Shown one piece after another: positions 20,261 through 29,110 of a stretch of DNA of 64,000 nucleotides. This stretch comes from Actinoplanes sp. SE50/110. GTDB taxonomy: Bacteria > Actinomycetota > Actinomycetes > Mycobacteriales > Micromonosporaceae. The DNA is taken from contig NZ_LT827010.1 of assembly GCF_900119315.1 (NCBI RefSeq), positions 5,365,001-5,429,000 on the forward strand. Direction: 5' to 3'. The first letter of the stretch is position 1. Each line of letters starts with the position of its first letter. The translations under genes and the position numbers were made by a program. The notes beneath the pieces were generated by a model. It was not told the DNA's origin and made no database searches. It was given only the letters and a program-made list of their open reading frames with translations.

Positions 20261-22221
20261 GAGCGCTGCCTTCCCGGTCGGGACCCGGGTAAACCCGCCG
20301 GCCCGCGATCACCGCCGACGGCGAGGGCGGCGAGCCGGGGCAGCAGCCACGGGGCGATGACCTGCTGCACACCGGCCGGGGTGAAGTGCAGGCCGTCGCT
20401 GCGCACCCGCAGCCCGTGGACCGTGGCGGTGTATCGCCCGTCCGGGCACACCACCGCGTTGAGGTCGAGGACGGTGACCCGGCCCGGGTGCCGGGCCGCG
20501 ACCCGGCGCAGCAGGCTGTTCCAGGCGTCGACCCGGTCCGGCCGGTCCTCGCCGTAGAGGCTGCCGTCGCTGCGTTCGGCGCGGTGCGTGTACGCGGCGG
20601 TGAGCAGGGCGACCGCGGCACCGCGGGTGGCGGCGGCCTGGATCGCGAGGTCCAGCCGGTCGGTCAGGTAGCCGTCGTAGCCGGGCTGCCCGACGTGCTG
20701 ATAGCCGCCCTGGTAGCGGCGGTCCATCAGCTCCCAGCGGTTGAGCAGGATCACCGACACGTCCGGGCTGTCCTTGATCACCGCCTGCCGCCAGCGCCGC
20801 GGCCACTCGGTGCAGCCCGGATAGTTGGTGTGCGGGGTGCCCTGCTGCAGGATGTCGGGCAGGGTGGCGATGCCGCAGCCCTGGATGGCGCGCACGCTGG
20901 TCCACATGCCGGGGTGCGGGGGCAGGTAGGTGCCGATCGTCCAGGACACCGAGTCGCCGAGGAAGGTGACCCGGGGTTCGCGGGTGGGCGCCGGGAGCCG
21001 GCCGGTGGTGCGGTGTGCCGGCGCGGCCGGGATCGGCGGGATCACCACCGGCGCGGCGACCGCCGGGGGCGGGCCGGCCGGCAGCGTGCTGAGGCCGATG
21101 GTGAGCAGGACCGCCGCGGCGGCGGCCGCGGTGACGGCGGCCGGGCCGTGACGCGGCAGGGTGCGGGCCAGCAGACCGCGTCGCACCGGCAGCTCGATCA
21201 GGTGATAGCTGACGACCGCCAGGGCCAGGGCGCCGGCGAGACGGACGGCCAGCAGCGGCCAGCGGGACAGGCCGGTGGTCTCCGTGGTGGCGAAGGTGAA
21301 CAGCGGCCAGTGCCACAGGTAGACGCCGTAGGAGATCCGGCCCAGCCAGACCAGCGGCGGCAGGGCGAGCAGCCGGGCCGGCCCGGATCCGGGGTCGCCG
21401 ACCACACCGGTGACGACCAGGGCGGCGGCGAGCGCGGCGGCGGTCAGGCCGCCGTGATACATCCAGCGGGCCTGTTCGGACGCCAGGTGCCAGAGCCCCG
21501 CGGTGGCGGCGACGCCGGCCAGGACGGGCACCGGGCCACCCACGTACCGGGCACGCCCGGAGCGGGCCAGCAGCACAGCGGATGCCGCGCCGATCAGCAG
21601 AGCCTGGGCCCGGGTGTCGGTGCCGAAATAGGCACGGCCCGGCGCCGCCGGCTGGAACAGTGCCGCGCAGAGCAGGGCGGAGACGATGATGCCGGCGGCG
21701 CAGCCGGCGAGCAGCAACCGGCGGGCGGTGCGGGTGGCGAGCCCGACCAGCACCCCGGCGACCAGCAGCGGCCACAGCAGATAGAACTGTTCCTCGATCG
21801 CCAGCGACCAGGTGTGCTGCAGCGGCGACGGGGTGGCCGTGACCGCCACGTACCCGGTGCCGCGGAAGATCATCCGCCAGTTCGCGGCGTAGCCGAGCGC
21901 GGCCCAGGCGTCGGTGCGCAGCAGTCCGAGCGCGTCCGGGTCGAGCAGGTACCGTCCGGCCACGACGGTCGCGGCGAGCATCGCCAGCAGGGCGGGCAGC
22001 AGCCGCCGGACCCGGTGCCGCCAGAACCGTCCGAGGTCGATCCGGCCGGTGCGCCGGTGCTCGTCGAGCAGCAGCGAAGTGATCAGGAAGCCGGACAGGA
22101 CGAAGAACGCGTCGACGCCGAGGAACCCGCCGCCCACGCCGGGGACTCCGGCGTGGAACAGCAGGACCGCGGTGACGGCGAGCGCGCGGAGGCCGTCGAG
22201 GGCCGGGTGGTAGCGCCACAC
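20257..22221 (-). CDS. Acyltransferase-3 membrane protein with SGNH domain
   Basis: A 654-residue protein of the OafA/YrhL type. The first 370 residues form the acyltransferase-3 membrane domain with about ten helices, starting YHPALDGLRALAVTAVLLFHAG and containing GVDAFFVLSGFLITSLLL and LQHTWSLAIEEQFYLLWP. After a Pro/Ala linker, a C-terminal SGNH/GDSL-like domain (about 420-640) has VTFLGDSVSWTIG as block I and a late SDGLHFTPAGVQ carrying the catalytic-type Asp/His. Such proteins move acyl groups across the membrane onto surface polysaccharide or lipid sugars. It heads an operon with three tiny hydrophilic proteins. Confidence 0.93.
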   Translation of the reverse strand: MWRYHPALDGLRALAVTAVLLFHAGVPGVGGGFLGVDAFFVLSGFLITSLLLDEHRRTGRIDLGRFWRHRVRRLLPALLAMLAATVVAGRYLLDPDALGLLRTDAWAALGYAANWRMIFRGTGYVAVTATPSPLQHTWSLAIEEQFYLLWPLLVAGVLVGLATRTARRLLLAGCAAGIIVSALLCAALFQPAAPGRAYFGTDTRAQALLIGAASAVLLARSGRARYVGGPVPVLAGVAATAGLWHLASEQARWMYHGGLTAAALAAALVVTGVVGDPGSGPARLLALPPLVWLGRISYGVYLWHWPLFTFATTETTGLSRWPLLAVRLAGALALAVVSYHLIELPVRRGLLARTLPRHGPAAVTAAAAAAVLLTIGLSTLPAGPPPAVAAPVVIPPIPAAPAHRTTGRLPAPTREPRVTFLGDSVSWTIGTYLPPHPGMWTSVRAIQGCGIATLPDILQQGTPHTNYPGCTEWPRRWRQAVIKDSPDVSVILLNRWELMDRRYQGGYQHVGQPGYDGYLTDRLDLAIQAAATRGAAVALLTAAYTHRAERSDGSLYGEDRPDRVDAWNSLLRRVAARHPGRVTVLDLNAVVCPDGRYTATVHGLRVRSDGLHFTPAGVQQVIAPWLLPRLAALAVGGDRGPAGLPGSRPGRQRS

Positions 22222-22258
22222 GACGCCCGGCTACCACGCGCGGTTCGGGATAAACCGC

Positions 22259-22825
22259 TCAGGGCAGGAAGATCTCCGCCAGCGACACGATCCGGTTCGC
22301 GTCGATGGTGAACTTGATGACGGTGTCCGGGTGGGTGCCGGCCAGGAACGTCTTCAGGTCGACGGACTTCAGCGTGCCCTCGACGGTCAGCTTGATGGTG
22401 GCGTCCGGGTCGACGGTGAGGGTGCGCAGCTTCGTGTTGTTGTTCCGGATGTACCAGCCGGTGCACTGGTCGTCGTCGGTGTCCTTGACCCCGTCCTCGG
22501 CGCAGGCCTTGGTGGCCTCCTTGCCCTCGTACCACTCGATCAGGTCGTAGGTGATCTGCCGGGTGGCCGGCTTGCTCGACTTGAGCAGCGCGTACTGGAT
22601 GCCGAAGGCCGGATTGGACGAGCCGGCCGGCTTCGCCTTCACCACGGCCGGGCTCTTCGGAGCCGCCACCGGCTTGGCCGAGGCGGGGGCGACCCCCGAC
22701 TCGGCGGTCGCGGTCGTCGTGGTCGTGGTCGTGACCGGGGTCGCGGCCGGCGCGGCGACCTTCTTGTCGCCGCAGGCGGCCAGCGACATGATCAGAATCG
22801 GGACGAGGGCGTATGTCAGGCGCAT
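22259..22825 (-). CDS. Lipoprotein, function unknown
   Basis: A 188-residue protein from ATG 22825, with GGAGAG five bases upstream. The signal peptide ends in a lipobox (LIMSLAAC, Cys at about 19), so it should be lipid-anchored outside the cell. A Thr run and Ala/Pro/Lys linker (about 30-70) lead to a small folded part (QYALLKSSKPATRQITYDLI to the end) with two cysteines and repeated Thr/Val/Asp beta-strand-like sequence. No family is recognised. It stands between the acyltransferase operon and a helicase remnant. Confidence 0.8.
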   Translation of the reverse strand: MRLTYALVPILIMSLAACGDKKVAAPAATPVTTTTTTTATAESGVAPASAKPVAAPKSPAVVKAKPAGSSNPAFGIQYALLKSSKPATRQITYDLIEWYEGKEATKACAEDGVKDTDDDQCTGWYIRNNNTKLRTLTVDPDATIKLTVEGTLKSVDLKTFLAGTHPDTVIKFTIDANRIVSLAEIFLP

Positions 22826-22873
22826 GTTCTCTCCAGGTGTGATGCCCGTAAGGTAAGGCAACCCGGCAAGTAC

Positions 22874-23160
22874 TCAGACCGGCAGGTCACCCGTGTGCAG
22901 CACGTCCATCCGGGAGACCGCGCGGGTGAGCACCACGTGGAGGCGGTGGTGGCCGCGCGGCTCGGCGGCGACGATCTCGGCCGGCTCGACGGCGCCGCAC
23001 CGAGCCGCTCGGTGACCGCGGTGGCCAGGTCCGGCACGCGACTCACGGTGAGCTCGGCGTCACCGCGAACCGACCGCGTCTGCGGCACGGTGGACTTCAG
23101 CAACGGCAGGAGACGATCAGCGTACGTCAACACGACCGCCGGGACGCGGAAACCCGGGTG
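22874..23160 (-). pseudogene. Remnant of the C-terminus of a UvrD/HelD-like helicase
   Basis: Two pieces in different frames join to give a helicase tail. The upstream piece reads VVLTYADRLLPLLKSTVP, QTRSVRGDAELTVSRV. A shift near 22980-23000 leads to PAEIVAAEPRGHHRLHVV and LTRAVSRMDVLHTGDLPV with a stop at 22874. The second piece matches the motif-VI end of superfamily-1 helicases (RLYVALTRAxxRLxVLH), but with His-Val in place of Tyr-Val. All ATPase motifs are absent. It lies between the lipoprotein and the TetR gene and is not expected to be functional. Confidence 0.55.
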
Positions 23161-23216
23161 AGAACGGTGCCCGGCGCCTCTGGTCACGCTCCCTTACTTG
23201 GTAAGAAAAGTTACAA

Positions 23217-23232
23217 GGTTACAAATTTAACC
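23217..23232. promoter_or_regulatory. AT-rich promoter with inverted repeat GGTTA-N6-TAACC
   Basis: In a strikingly AT-rich patch (about 23203-23245), GGTTA and TAACC face each other across six bases, and a second GTTACAA lies just upstream (23210-23216). A -10-like TAGCCT is at 23240-23245, close to the GTG start codons. This looks like the TetR gene's own promoter and operator. Confidence 0.5.
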
Positions 23233-23245
23233 AGAATGCTAGCCT

Positions 23246-23875
23246 GTGGTGGTGAGCGAGACGGGCCTGCGGCAGCGCAAGAAGCAGCGCACCTTCGACA
23301 CGGTCTCCGAGATCGCCATCGGCATGTTCCTCGAACACGGCTTCGACCGGGTGTCGGTGACCGACATCGCCGCGGCCGCGGAGATCTCCAAGCCGACCCT
23401 GTTCCGTTACTTCGCGTCGAAGGAGGACCTGGTCCTGCACCGGTTCGCCGACCACGCCGGCGAACCGGCCCGGACCGTGAGTTCCCGCCCGGCCGGGCGC
23501 TCCCCGCTCGATGCGCTGCACCGGCGGTTCCTCGACGGGCTGGCCACCCGCGACCCGGTCACCGGACTCAACGACGTGCCGCAGGTGCTCGCCTTCCACG
23601 ACCTGGTCTTCTCCACACCCAGCCTGGCCACCAGGGTCTACGACTATCAGCTGCGCGACGAGCGGAGCCTGGCCGAGAGCCTGGCGACGGCGACGCCGGA
23701 CCCGCTGACGGCGCGGCTGGCGGCGGCCCAGATCCTGGCGGTCCAGCGGGTCCTGGCCCGGGAGAACTGGCGGCGCCTGACCGCCGGCGCCACCGCCGAC
23801 GACCTCTACCCGGCGGCGGTCGAGGCGGCCAACCGCGCCTTCGACCAGCTCCGCTCCGGCCTCCCGCTCCGCTGA
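23246..23875 (+). CDS. TetR-family regulator
   Basis: Up to 209 residues; three successive GTG codons (23246, 23249, 23252) are possible starts, the last giving VSETGLRQRKKQRT. The HTH region is TVSEIAIGMFLEHGFDRVSV, TDIAAAAEISKPTLFRYFAS and KEDLVLHRF, typical of TetR. The C-terminal half contains LARENWRRLTAGATADDL, as in actinobacterial mycofactocin/antibiotic-type TetR proteins. No obvious target lies beside it: the helicase remnant is upstream and the chemoreceptor gene is convergent. Likely autoregulated through the AT-rich operator. Confidence 0.88.
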   Translation: MVVSETGLRQRKKQRTFDTVSEIAIGMFLEHGFDRVSVTDIAAAAEISKPTLFRYFASKEDLVLHRFADHAGEPARTVSSRPAGRSPLDALHRRFLDGLATRDPVTGLNDVPQVLAFHDLVFSTPSLATRVYDYQLRDERSLAESLATATPDPLTARLAAAQILAVQRVLARENWRRLTAGATADDLYPAAVEAANRAFDQLRSGLPLR

Positions 23876-23890
23876 GCGGGCATGGCGCGG

Positions 23891-25849
23891 TCAGACCCGG
23901 AACTGGCCGACCAGCGACCGCAGCTCGCCGGCGAGTTCGGCCAGTTCCTGGGCGGCCCGGCCGGTGGCCTGGCTGCCGACGTTGGTCTCGTGGACCGCGT
24001 CCGCCACCGCGCCGATCGTGCCGGCGATGGCCGCGGAGCCGCCGGCGGCCTCGGCGACGTTCCGGGTCATCTCGTGCGTGGTGGCCGTCTGCTGTTCCAC
24101 CGCGCTGGCGATGGTGCTCTGCAACTCGTGGATGCGGTCCACCACCTCGGCGATCTCCCGGATCGCGTCGGCCGCCGCGAGCGCGTCCGACTGGATCGTC
24201 TCCACCCGGCTGGTGATGTCCCCGGTGGCCCGGCCGGTGTCCTGGGCCAGTTGCTTGACCTCACCCGCCACCACCGCGAAACCCTTGCCGGTCTCGCCGG
24301 CCCGGGCCGCCTCGATGGTGGCGTTGAGGGCGAGCAGGTTGGTCTGCTCGGCGATGGCCGTGATCAGCCGGACCACCTGCCCGATCTCGGTCGACGACTC
24401 ACCCAGCTTGGTGACGCTGGCCGTGCTGGCCTGCGCCGCCTCCGCGGCCCGCAGGCTGACCTGCGCCGCCTCCATGGTGCTGGCCGAGATCTCCCGGATC
24501 GCCGCGTTCATCTCCTCGGAGCCGGCCGCGATCGTCTGGATGTTCCCGGAGACCTGGTCGGCGGTGTCCGAGACCTGCGCCGCCCGTCCGGCGCTGTCGT
24601 CGGCGGTGCCGCGCATCCGCTCACTGACCCCGGTCAGCGCGTCGGCCGCGGCGGAGACACCCTCGGCCTTCTCCCCGATGCGCCGCACCACGTCCGCGAT
24701 CTTGGCGGTGAACCGGTTGAACGCCGCGCCCAGCTCACCGATCTCGTCCCGCCGATCCTGGTCGACCCGCTGGGTGAGGTCGCTGTCGCCGGCCGCGATC
24801 TCGACGAGCCGGTCGCGCAGCCGGTGGATCGGCCGGGCCAGGCCGGTACCGATCGCCCAGGCCACCGCGCCGGCCGCCAGGAAGGCCAGCCCCGCCGCCA
24901 GCAGCAGGTTGCGGCGCATGTCGTCGGCGGCGGCGGTGATCGTGCTGTGTGGCACCGCGACGAGCAGCGCCCAGGAGTCACCCGTCGCCAGCGGCACCGG
25001 CGCCACCACAGCCGTCGCCGCGGACTTCAGATAGGGGTCCTGGCCGCTCCAGCGCACCGGCCGCTGGCCACTGACCGCGGCGCCGACCTGCGCGCTCACC
25101 TCGGACAGCGGTTTGCCGAGCAGGTCCGCCAGCGGGTGCGCGACGACGGCACCACCCGCGGTCAGCAGCGCCTGATACCCGGTGCCGTACGGCTTCTCGG
25201 CGGTCACCGCGGTGCGCAGGTCGGCCAGTGCCAGGTCGGCCGTCACCACGCCGAGGAAACGGCCGCCGGACAGGATCGGGGCGGTCGCGGTGGTCATCAG
25301 GACGTCCTTGCCGTTGACCTGGTACACGTACGGGTCGACGACCAGGCTCTTGCTGTTCGCCTTCGGCTGGAGATACCAGTCCCCGGCGCCCGGCTTGTCG
25401 TAGTCGACGAGCGGGTCGGTCCGCAGCCGGTCCCCGTCGCGGTACCAGTACGGGATCAGCCGGCCGGTGGCGTCGCTGGGCGCGACCTTGCGGAAGTCAC
25501 GGTCCCGGCCGTCGAACGCGTTCGGCTCCCACCCGGTCGACATGCCGAAGAAATCCGGATGCCGACGCAATGCCGCGCCCACCAGATCGGTCACCACCCG
25601 GCGGTCGGTGACCCCGGACTCCTTGAGCCGCGCCAGCGTGCCGGCCAGCTCCTCGGTGGCGTGCACCGCCACGTCGATCACCCGGCTGACCGCCGCGGAC
25701 TGTCGCATCGCCAGCTGCTCGGTGTAGTCACCGGCCTGACGCAACGCCAGGGAGCGCGTCATCACCACCGCGATGGTCACCAGCGAGGCCACGGCGATCA
25801 GCACGGTCACCAGGACGCTGGTGACCAGCCTTGTCCGAATGCTGTGCAC
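23891..25849 (-). CDS. Methyl-accepting chemotaxis protein with dCache sensor
   Basis: A 652-residue membrane receptor. An N-terminal helix ([22 protein letters not shown]) is followed by an extracellular double-Cache domain (about 35-285; [15 protein letters not shown]-like region and [20 protein letters not shown]). A second helix ([20 protein letters not shown]), a HAMP domain and a long coiled-coil signalling domain follow, with the conserved hairpin tip [19 protein letters not shown]. It should sense a small extracellular molecule and control a CheA kinase; no che genes are in the window. GTG 25849 is the start, with GAGGTGA six bases upstream. A 27-bp tandem repeat lies just upstream. 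It fits an organism with motile spores. Confidence 0.95.
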   Translation of the reverse strand: MHSIRTRLVTSVLVTVLIAVASLVTIAVVMTRSLALRQAGDYTEQLAMRQSAAVSRVIDVAVHATEELAGTLARLKESGVTDRRVVTDLVGAALRRHPDFFGMSTGWEPNAFDGRDRDFRKVAPSDATGRLIPYWYRDGDRLRTDPLVDYDKPGAGDWYLQPKANSKSLVVDPYVYQVNGKDVLMTTATAPILSGGRFLGVVTADLALADLRTAVTAEKPYGTGYQALLTAGGAVVAHPLADLLGKPLSEVSAQVGAAVSGQRPVRWSGQDPYLKSAATAVVAPVPLATGDSWALLVAVPHSTITAAADDMRRNLLLAAGLAFLAAGAVAWAIGTGLARPIHRLRDRLVEIAAGDSDLTQRVDQDRRDEIGELGAAFNRFTAKIADVVRRIGEKAEGVSAAADALTGVSERMRGTADDSAGRAAQVSDTADQVSGNIQTIAAGSEEMNAAIREISASTMEAAQVSLRAAEAAQASTASVTKLGESSTEIGQVVRLITAIAEQTNLLALNATIEAARAGETGKGFAVVAGEVKQLAQDTGRATGDITSRVETIQSDALAAADAIREIAEVVDRIHELQSTIASAVEQQTATTHEMTRNVAEAAGGSAAIAGTIGAVADAVHETNVGSQATGRAAQELAELAGELRSLVGQFRV

Positions 25850-25921
25850 CGTGTCACCTCGGCGGCATGCGGCTGATCCGGGATGGTCCGGTTCAGCTTA
25901 GGCCGGGCCCCGCTCCCGGCT

Positions 25922-26029
25922 GCCACCTTCCGCGATCTCGCCCCGGCCGCCACCTTCCGCGATCTCGCCCCGGCAGCCACCTTCCGCGATCTCGCCCCGG
26001 CAGCCACCTTCCGCGATCTCGCCCCGGCA
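25922..26029. repeat. Four tandem copies of a 27-bp unit
   Basis: Units start at 25922, 25949, 25976 and 26003, each beginning GCCACCTTCCGCGATCTCG and ending CCCCGGCA (CCCCGGCC in the first). Apart from that last base the copies are identical. The array lies 73 bases upstream of the chemoreceptor start and just after the desulfurase-like gene. Read on the minus strand it encodes a repeated GARSRKVAA, but no good gene contains it. Confidence 0.95.
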
Positions 26030-26052
26030 GCCCGCCCGCGGAGCCGCGAGCG

Positions 26053-27255
26053 TCACGACAGGAAGTCGGTCAGGGCGGTCAGGAAGCGGTCGACCTCGGC
26101 CGCGGTGTTGTACGGGGCGAGGCCGACGCGCAGCGCCGGGTCGGTGATCTTCAGGGCGGTGAAGGGTTCGTACGCGTAGAAGGACCCCGCCGGAGCCAGC
26201 ACCCCCACAGCCGCGAGGTGGACCTGCGCCGCGCGGGCATCACGGCCGGTCAGCGTCATCAGGGTGGTCGGGGTGCGGTCGGCGGCCGTGGAATGCACCG
26301 TGACCGCGTCGCCCAGCGCGGCCAAACCCGCCTCCAGCCGGGCGCGCAGGGCCAGCTCGTGCTCGTGCACGGCGGCCATCGAGTGCGCCAGCCGCTCACG
26401 GCGGCTCGATCCGGGCCCGGGGGCGATCGCGGCGATGAAGTCGACCGCGGCGGTGGCGCCGGCCAGCATCTCGTACGGCAGGGAGCCGAACTCGAAACGC
26501 TCCGGCACCTCGTCCGAGGACGGCAGGATCTTGTCCGGCCGCAGCGTCTCCAGCAGCGCCGGCTGGGCGGCGAGCACGCCGCAGTGCGGGCCGAAGAACT
26601 TGTACGGCGAGCAGACGAAGAAGTCCGCGCCGAGCGCCGGGACGTCGACCAGGTCGTGCGGGACCAGGTGCACGCCGTCGACGTAGACCAGCGCGCCGAC
26701 CGTGTGGGCCAGGTCGGCGAGGTGCCGCAGCGGCGGTTTGGCGCCCAGCACGTTGGAGGCGCCGGCGACCGCGACCAGCCGGGTGCGCGGGGACAGCGCC
26801 CGCCGGTAGGAGTCCAGGTCCAGGGTCGCGGCGGCCGGGTCCAGCTCGATCCAGCGGACCGTCACACCGGCCCGGTCGGCGGCCTGGATCCACGGGCGGA
26901 CGTTGCTGTCGTGCTCCAGGCGGCTCAGCACGATCTCGTCGCCGGCCCGCCACGTCTTGGCCAGATGCCGGGAGAAGTCGTAGGTGAGCTGGGTGGCGCT
27001 GCGCCCGTGCACGATGCCGGCCGGCGGCACGTGGAGCAGGTCGGCATAGGCGGCGCGGAACTCCCGGACGGCCCGCTCGGCGTTGCCGTCCGGAATGCCG
27101 ACCGTCCCCCGGATCGACAGCGGCGCGGTCATCGTCGCGGCGATCGCCTCGGCGACCACGGCCGGCGTCTGCGTGCCGCCCGGGCCGTCGAAGAACGCCA
27201 GACCGTGCCGCAGGGCCGGGAAGTGCTCACGGAACGCCGCCACCTCGAAGACCAT
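26053..27255 (-). CDS. Cysteine desulfurase-like PLP protein
   Basis: About 400 residues from ATG 27255. It is a class-V aminotransferase-fold protein of the cysteine-desulfurase-like subfamily: FFDGPGGTQTPAVVAEAI near the N-terminus, VHGRSATQLTYDFSRHL, a His-containing LSRLEHDSNVRPW, the PLP-phosphate/base region VYVDGVHLVPH and the Schiff-base lysine in FFVCSPYKFFGPHCG. Unlike IscS/SufS it has no obvious mobile-loop catalytic cysteine in a conserved position, and no Fe-S assembly genes are nearby, so true desulfurase activity is uncertain. It could act on another amino-acid-like substrate. Confidence 0.88.
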   Translation of the reverse strand: MVFEVAAFREHFPALRHGLAFFDGPGGTQTPAVVAEAIAATMTAPLSIRGTVGIPDGNAERAVREFRAAYADLLHVPPAGIVHGRSATQLTYDFSRHLAKTWRAGDEIVLSRLEHDSNVRPWIQAADRAGVTVRWIELDPAAATLDLDSYRRALSPRTRLVAVAGASNVLGAKPPLRHLADLAHTVGALVYVDGVHLVPHDLVDVPALGADFFVCSPYKFFGPHCGVLAAQPALLETLRPDKILPSSDEVPERFEFGSLPYEMLAGATAAVDFIAAIAPGPGSSRRERLAHSMAAVHEHELALRARLEAGLAALGDAVTVHSTAADRTPTTLMTLTGRDARAAQVHLAAVGVLAPAGSFYAYEPFTALKITDPALRVGLAPYNTAAEVDRFLTALTDFLS

Positions 27256-27306
27256 GCGCGCAGTCTGCCATCCGGCGCCCACTGTCCGCCGGATCGGGTC
27301 AGCCGT

Positions 27307-27729
27307 TCAGGAGCTCCTCCGGTTGCTGACGAAGCCCGCGGTCGAGGCGAACGCCGCGGCGACCGCCAGCACGGCGAGGAAGCCCGGGGCGGAGGCCCAC
27401 ACCGGCGTGGAGTAGCCGTCCGCGGTGGCGATCCGCTCCGGACGGTCCGCGTCGACGTAGACGGTGAGCTCCGAGCCGACCGGGAAGGTGTCGATCACCC
27501 ACGGATACCGCAGGTCGGCGCTGCGGGTGGTGCCCTGTACCGGGTAGTCGACGGTGTACCAGTGGTCGAACTCGTCCTCGTGGTCGGCGGTGACCACGGC
27601 CCGCACCTGATGGCCCTGGTCGACGATCCGGCCGCGCTGGTGGTCGTCGACCAGGAAGACGCCGGCGGCGAGCAGGCCGAGGACGGCGGCGACCGTCAGG
27701 CAGCCCGCGGTCCAACGGGTCGAGGTCAT
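27307..27729 (-). CDS. DUF3592-like membrane protein
   Basis: About 140 residues, with membrane segments at both ends (CLTVAAVLGLLAAGVFLV and GFLAVLAVAAAFASTAGFV) and an extracellular beta-rich domain between. That domain has the DUF3592 features: VRAVVTADHEDEFDHWYTVDY and the FPVGSELTVYVDADRPER block. Function unknown. The ATG at 27729 is preferred over 27735 because AAGGGG lies seven bases before it. It sits between the desulfurase-like gene and the amine oxidase on the same strand. Confidence 0.75.
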   Translation of the reverse strand: MTSTRWTAGCLTVAAVLGLLAAGVFLVDDHQRGRIVDQGHQVRAVVTADHEDEFDHWYTVDYPVQGTTRSADLRYPWVIDTFPVGSELTVYVDADRPERIATADGYSTPVWASAPGFLAVLAVAAAFASTAGFVSNRRSS

Positions 27730-27840
27730 CGGCATGCCCCTTCACGTGGTCGATCGCGTGGTCGATCGGTCCCCACACTGTCCTCCGGCCGCGCAAGGGC
27801 CGAGTCGCACCCGGCCGCGATCCGCGCCCGGCCGCTGCTT

Positions 27841-29067
27841 CTACCCGACCGCGGCGCGGAACACCTCGGCGGCGCGGGCGGCGACCTCCCGGTCGGTGCC
27901 GGTCCACAGGTCGTCCAGCCACGGGCCGGCGAACAGGCCGACCAGGGTCGGGACGCCGTCGGCGGCGCTGGCGTCCAGCCACTCGCTGATGCAGAGCTCG
28001 GAGGGACCGTGCACCCGGTAGTAGCCGTGCTCCGGCCAGAACCGCCGGTCGAACCGCAGGATCACCTTCTCCACCCGGCCGGCGCCCAGCCGCGACAGGG
28101 CGGTGCGGTGCGGCTCCGGCAGCGGCGGGTCGAAGGTGATGGCGCCGGCGGCCAGGACCGGCACCGGGGCCGTCACGATGGCCGCGTCGGCGCGCAGGGT
28201 GCCGGCGTCACCGGTCAGGACCACGCCGTCCGGCAGGGTCAGGAGGTGGCGGGCCGGGTGCCGAAGACGTACGTCGATTCCGGTCGCCAGGTGTCGAACG
28301 AGCAGACGGTAACCGCCGGCGATCCAGCGGTCGCCCTCACCGACGCCCGGCTCGAAGCCGTGCCGGGCGCTCAGCCAGGACAGCGGGGCGCCGGCGTCCA
28401 TGACGATCTCGGCGGCGACGAAACGATGGATCTCCGCGGCGGTCCACGGGGCCGGATCGCGCAGCCAGGCGTCGAGCACGTCGGCGATGCCCGCGTCCGG
28501 CGCGGCCGAGGCCAGACGCCGGCGCAGATCGTCCTCGAGGCCGTCGGGGAACGGCTCGCCGCGCAGCACCAGCGGATCGTTGAAATCGGTCACGATCATG
28601 GTGAGACCGAGGTCCTCGGCGATCCGCGCGAGGACGTTCTCGTCGTACTGCTGCAGCCAGTTGGCGCCCAGATCGAAGGCGCCCCCGGCGACGTCGACCC
28701 CGGCTGTCCGGCCGCCGATCCGGTCCCGCGCCTCCCAGATCGTCACCTCGACGCCACCATCGGTGAGCGCGCGGGCCGCGGCCAGGCCGGCCATCCCGGC
28801 GCCGACCACCGCGACGCGGGCATGCCCCCGATCCGCGGCCCAGGCGGCCGCGGCAAGGCCCTGCTCGTACGCGCCATGGGTCATCCCGGCGCGCGTCGCG
28901 TGGGTGGCCTCCCCCGCGATCCGCACCCGGCCGCCGATCGGCGTGCCGAGCGCGACCCGGTCCCGCGGGCCGCCGTGCCGGCCGATCAGGCTCCACGAGC
29001 CGAGCGCCCACGGATCAGCGCCCCACCGGGACACCGCGGAACCGAGCAACTGCACCGGATGCGACAT
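27841..29067 (-). CDS. Flavin amine oxidase-like protein with circularly permuted order
   Basis: A 408-residue FAD enzyme related to monoamine oxidases. The Rossmann dinucleotide site, normally at the N-terminus, begins at residue 85 (VAVVGAGMAGLAAARALTDG, then EARDRIGGRTAG). The first 80 residues hold what is normally the C-terminal end of the family: SRWGADPWALGSWS, then RIAGEATHATRAGMTHGAYE and QGLAAAAWA, which closes the FAD site. The actual C-terminus ends at VAARAAEVFRAAVG, exactly where the usual chain would go on to that block. So nothing seems lost, only re-ordered. Expected role: oxidation of an amine with release of peroxide; substrate unknown. The start ATG 29067 has no clear ribosome site. 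Confidence 0.8.
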   Translation of the reverse strand: MSHPVQLLGSAVSRWGADPWALGSWSLIGRHGGPRDRVALGTPIGGRVRIAGEATHATRAGMTHGAYEQGLAAAAWAADRGHARVAVVGAGMAGLAAARALTDGGVEVTIWEARDRIGGRTAGVDVAGGAFDLGANWLQQYDENVLARIAEDLGLTMIVTDFNDPLVLRGEPFPDGLEDDLRRRLASAAPDAGIADVLDAWLRDPAPWTAAEIHRFVAAEIVMDAGAPLSWLSARHGFEPGVGEGDRWIAGGYRLLVRHLATGIDVRLRHPARHLLTLPDGVVLTGDAGTLRADAAIVTAPVPVLAAGAITFDPPLPEPHRTALSRLGAGRVEKVILRFDRRFWPEHGYYRVHGPSELCISEWLDASAADGVPTLVGLFAGPWLDDLWTGTDREVAARAAEVFRAAVG

Positions 29068-29110
29068 GGGCGGCAGGGTACCGCCCGGTCCGTGACCTGC
29101 GACGACAGGA

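Noticed and set aside
25807-26007. Minus-strand frame with repeated GARSRKVAA over the 27-bp array
   Set aside because: It arises because 27 is divisible by three. The frame runs into the chemoreceptor gene in another register and has no ribosome site.
25922-26029. The 27-bp array as a CRISPR
   Set aside because: The units are directly contiguous without spacers, and no cas gene is in the window.
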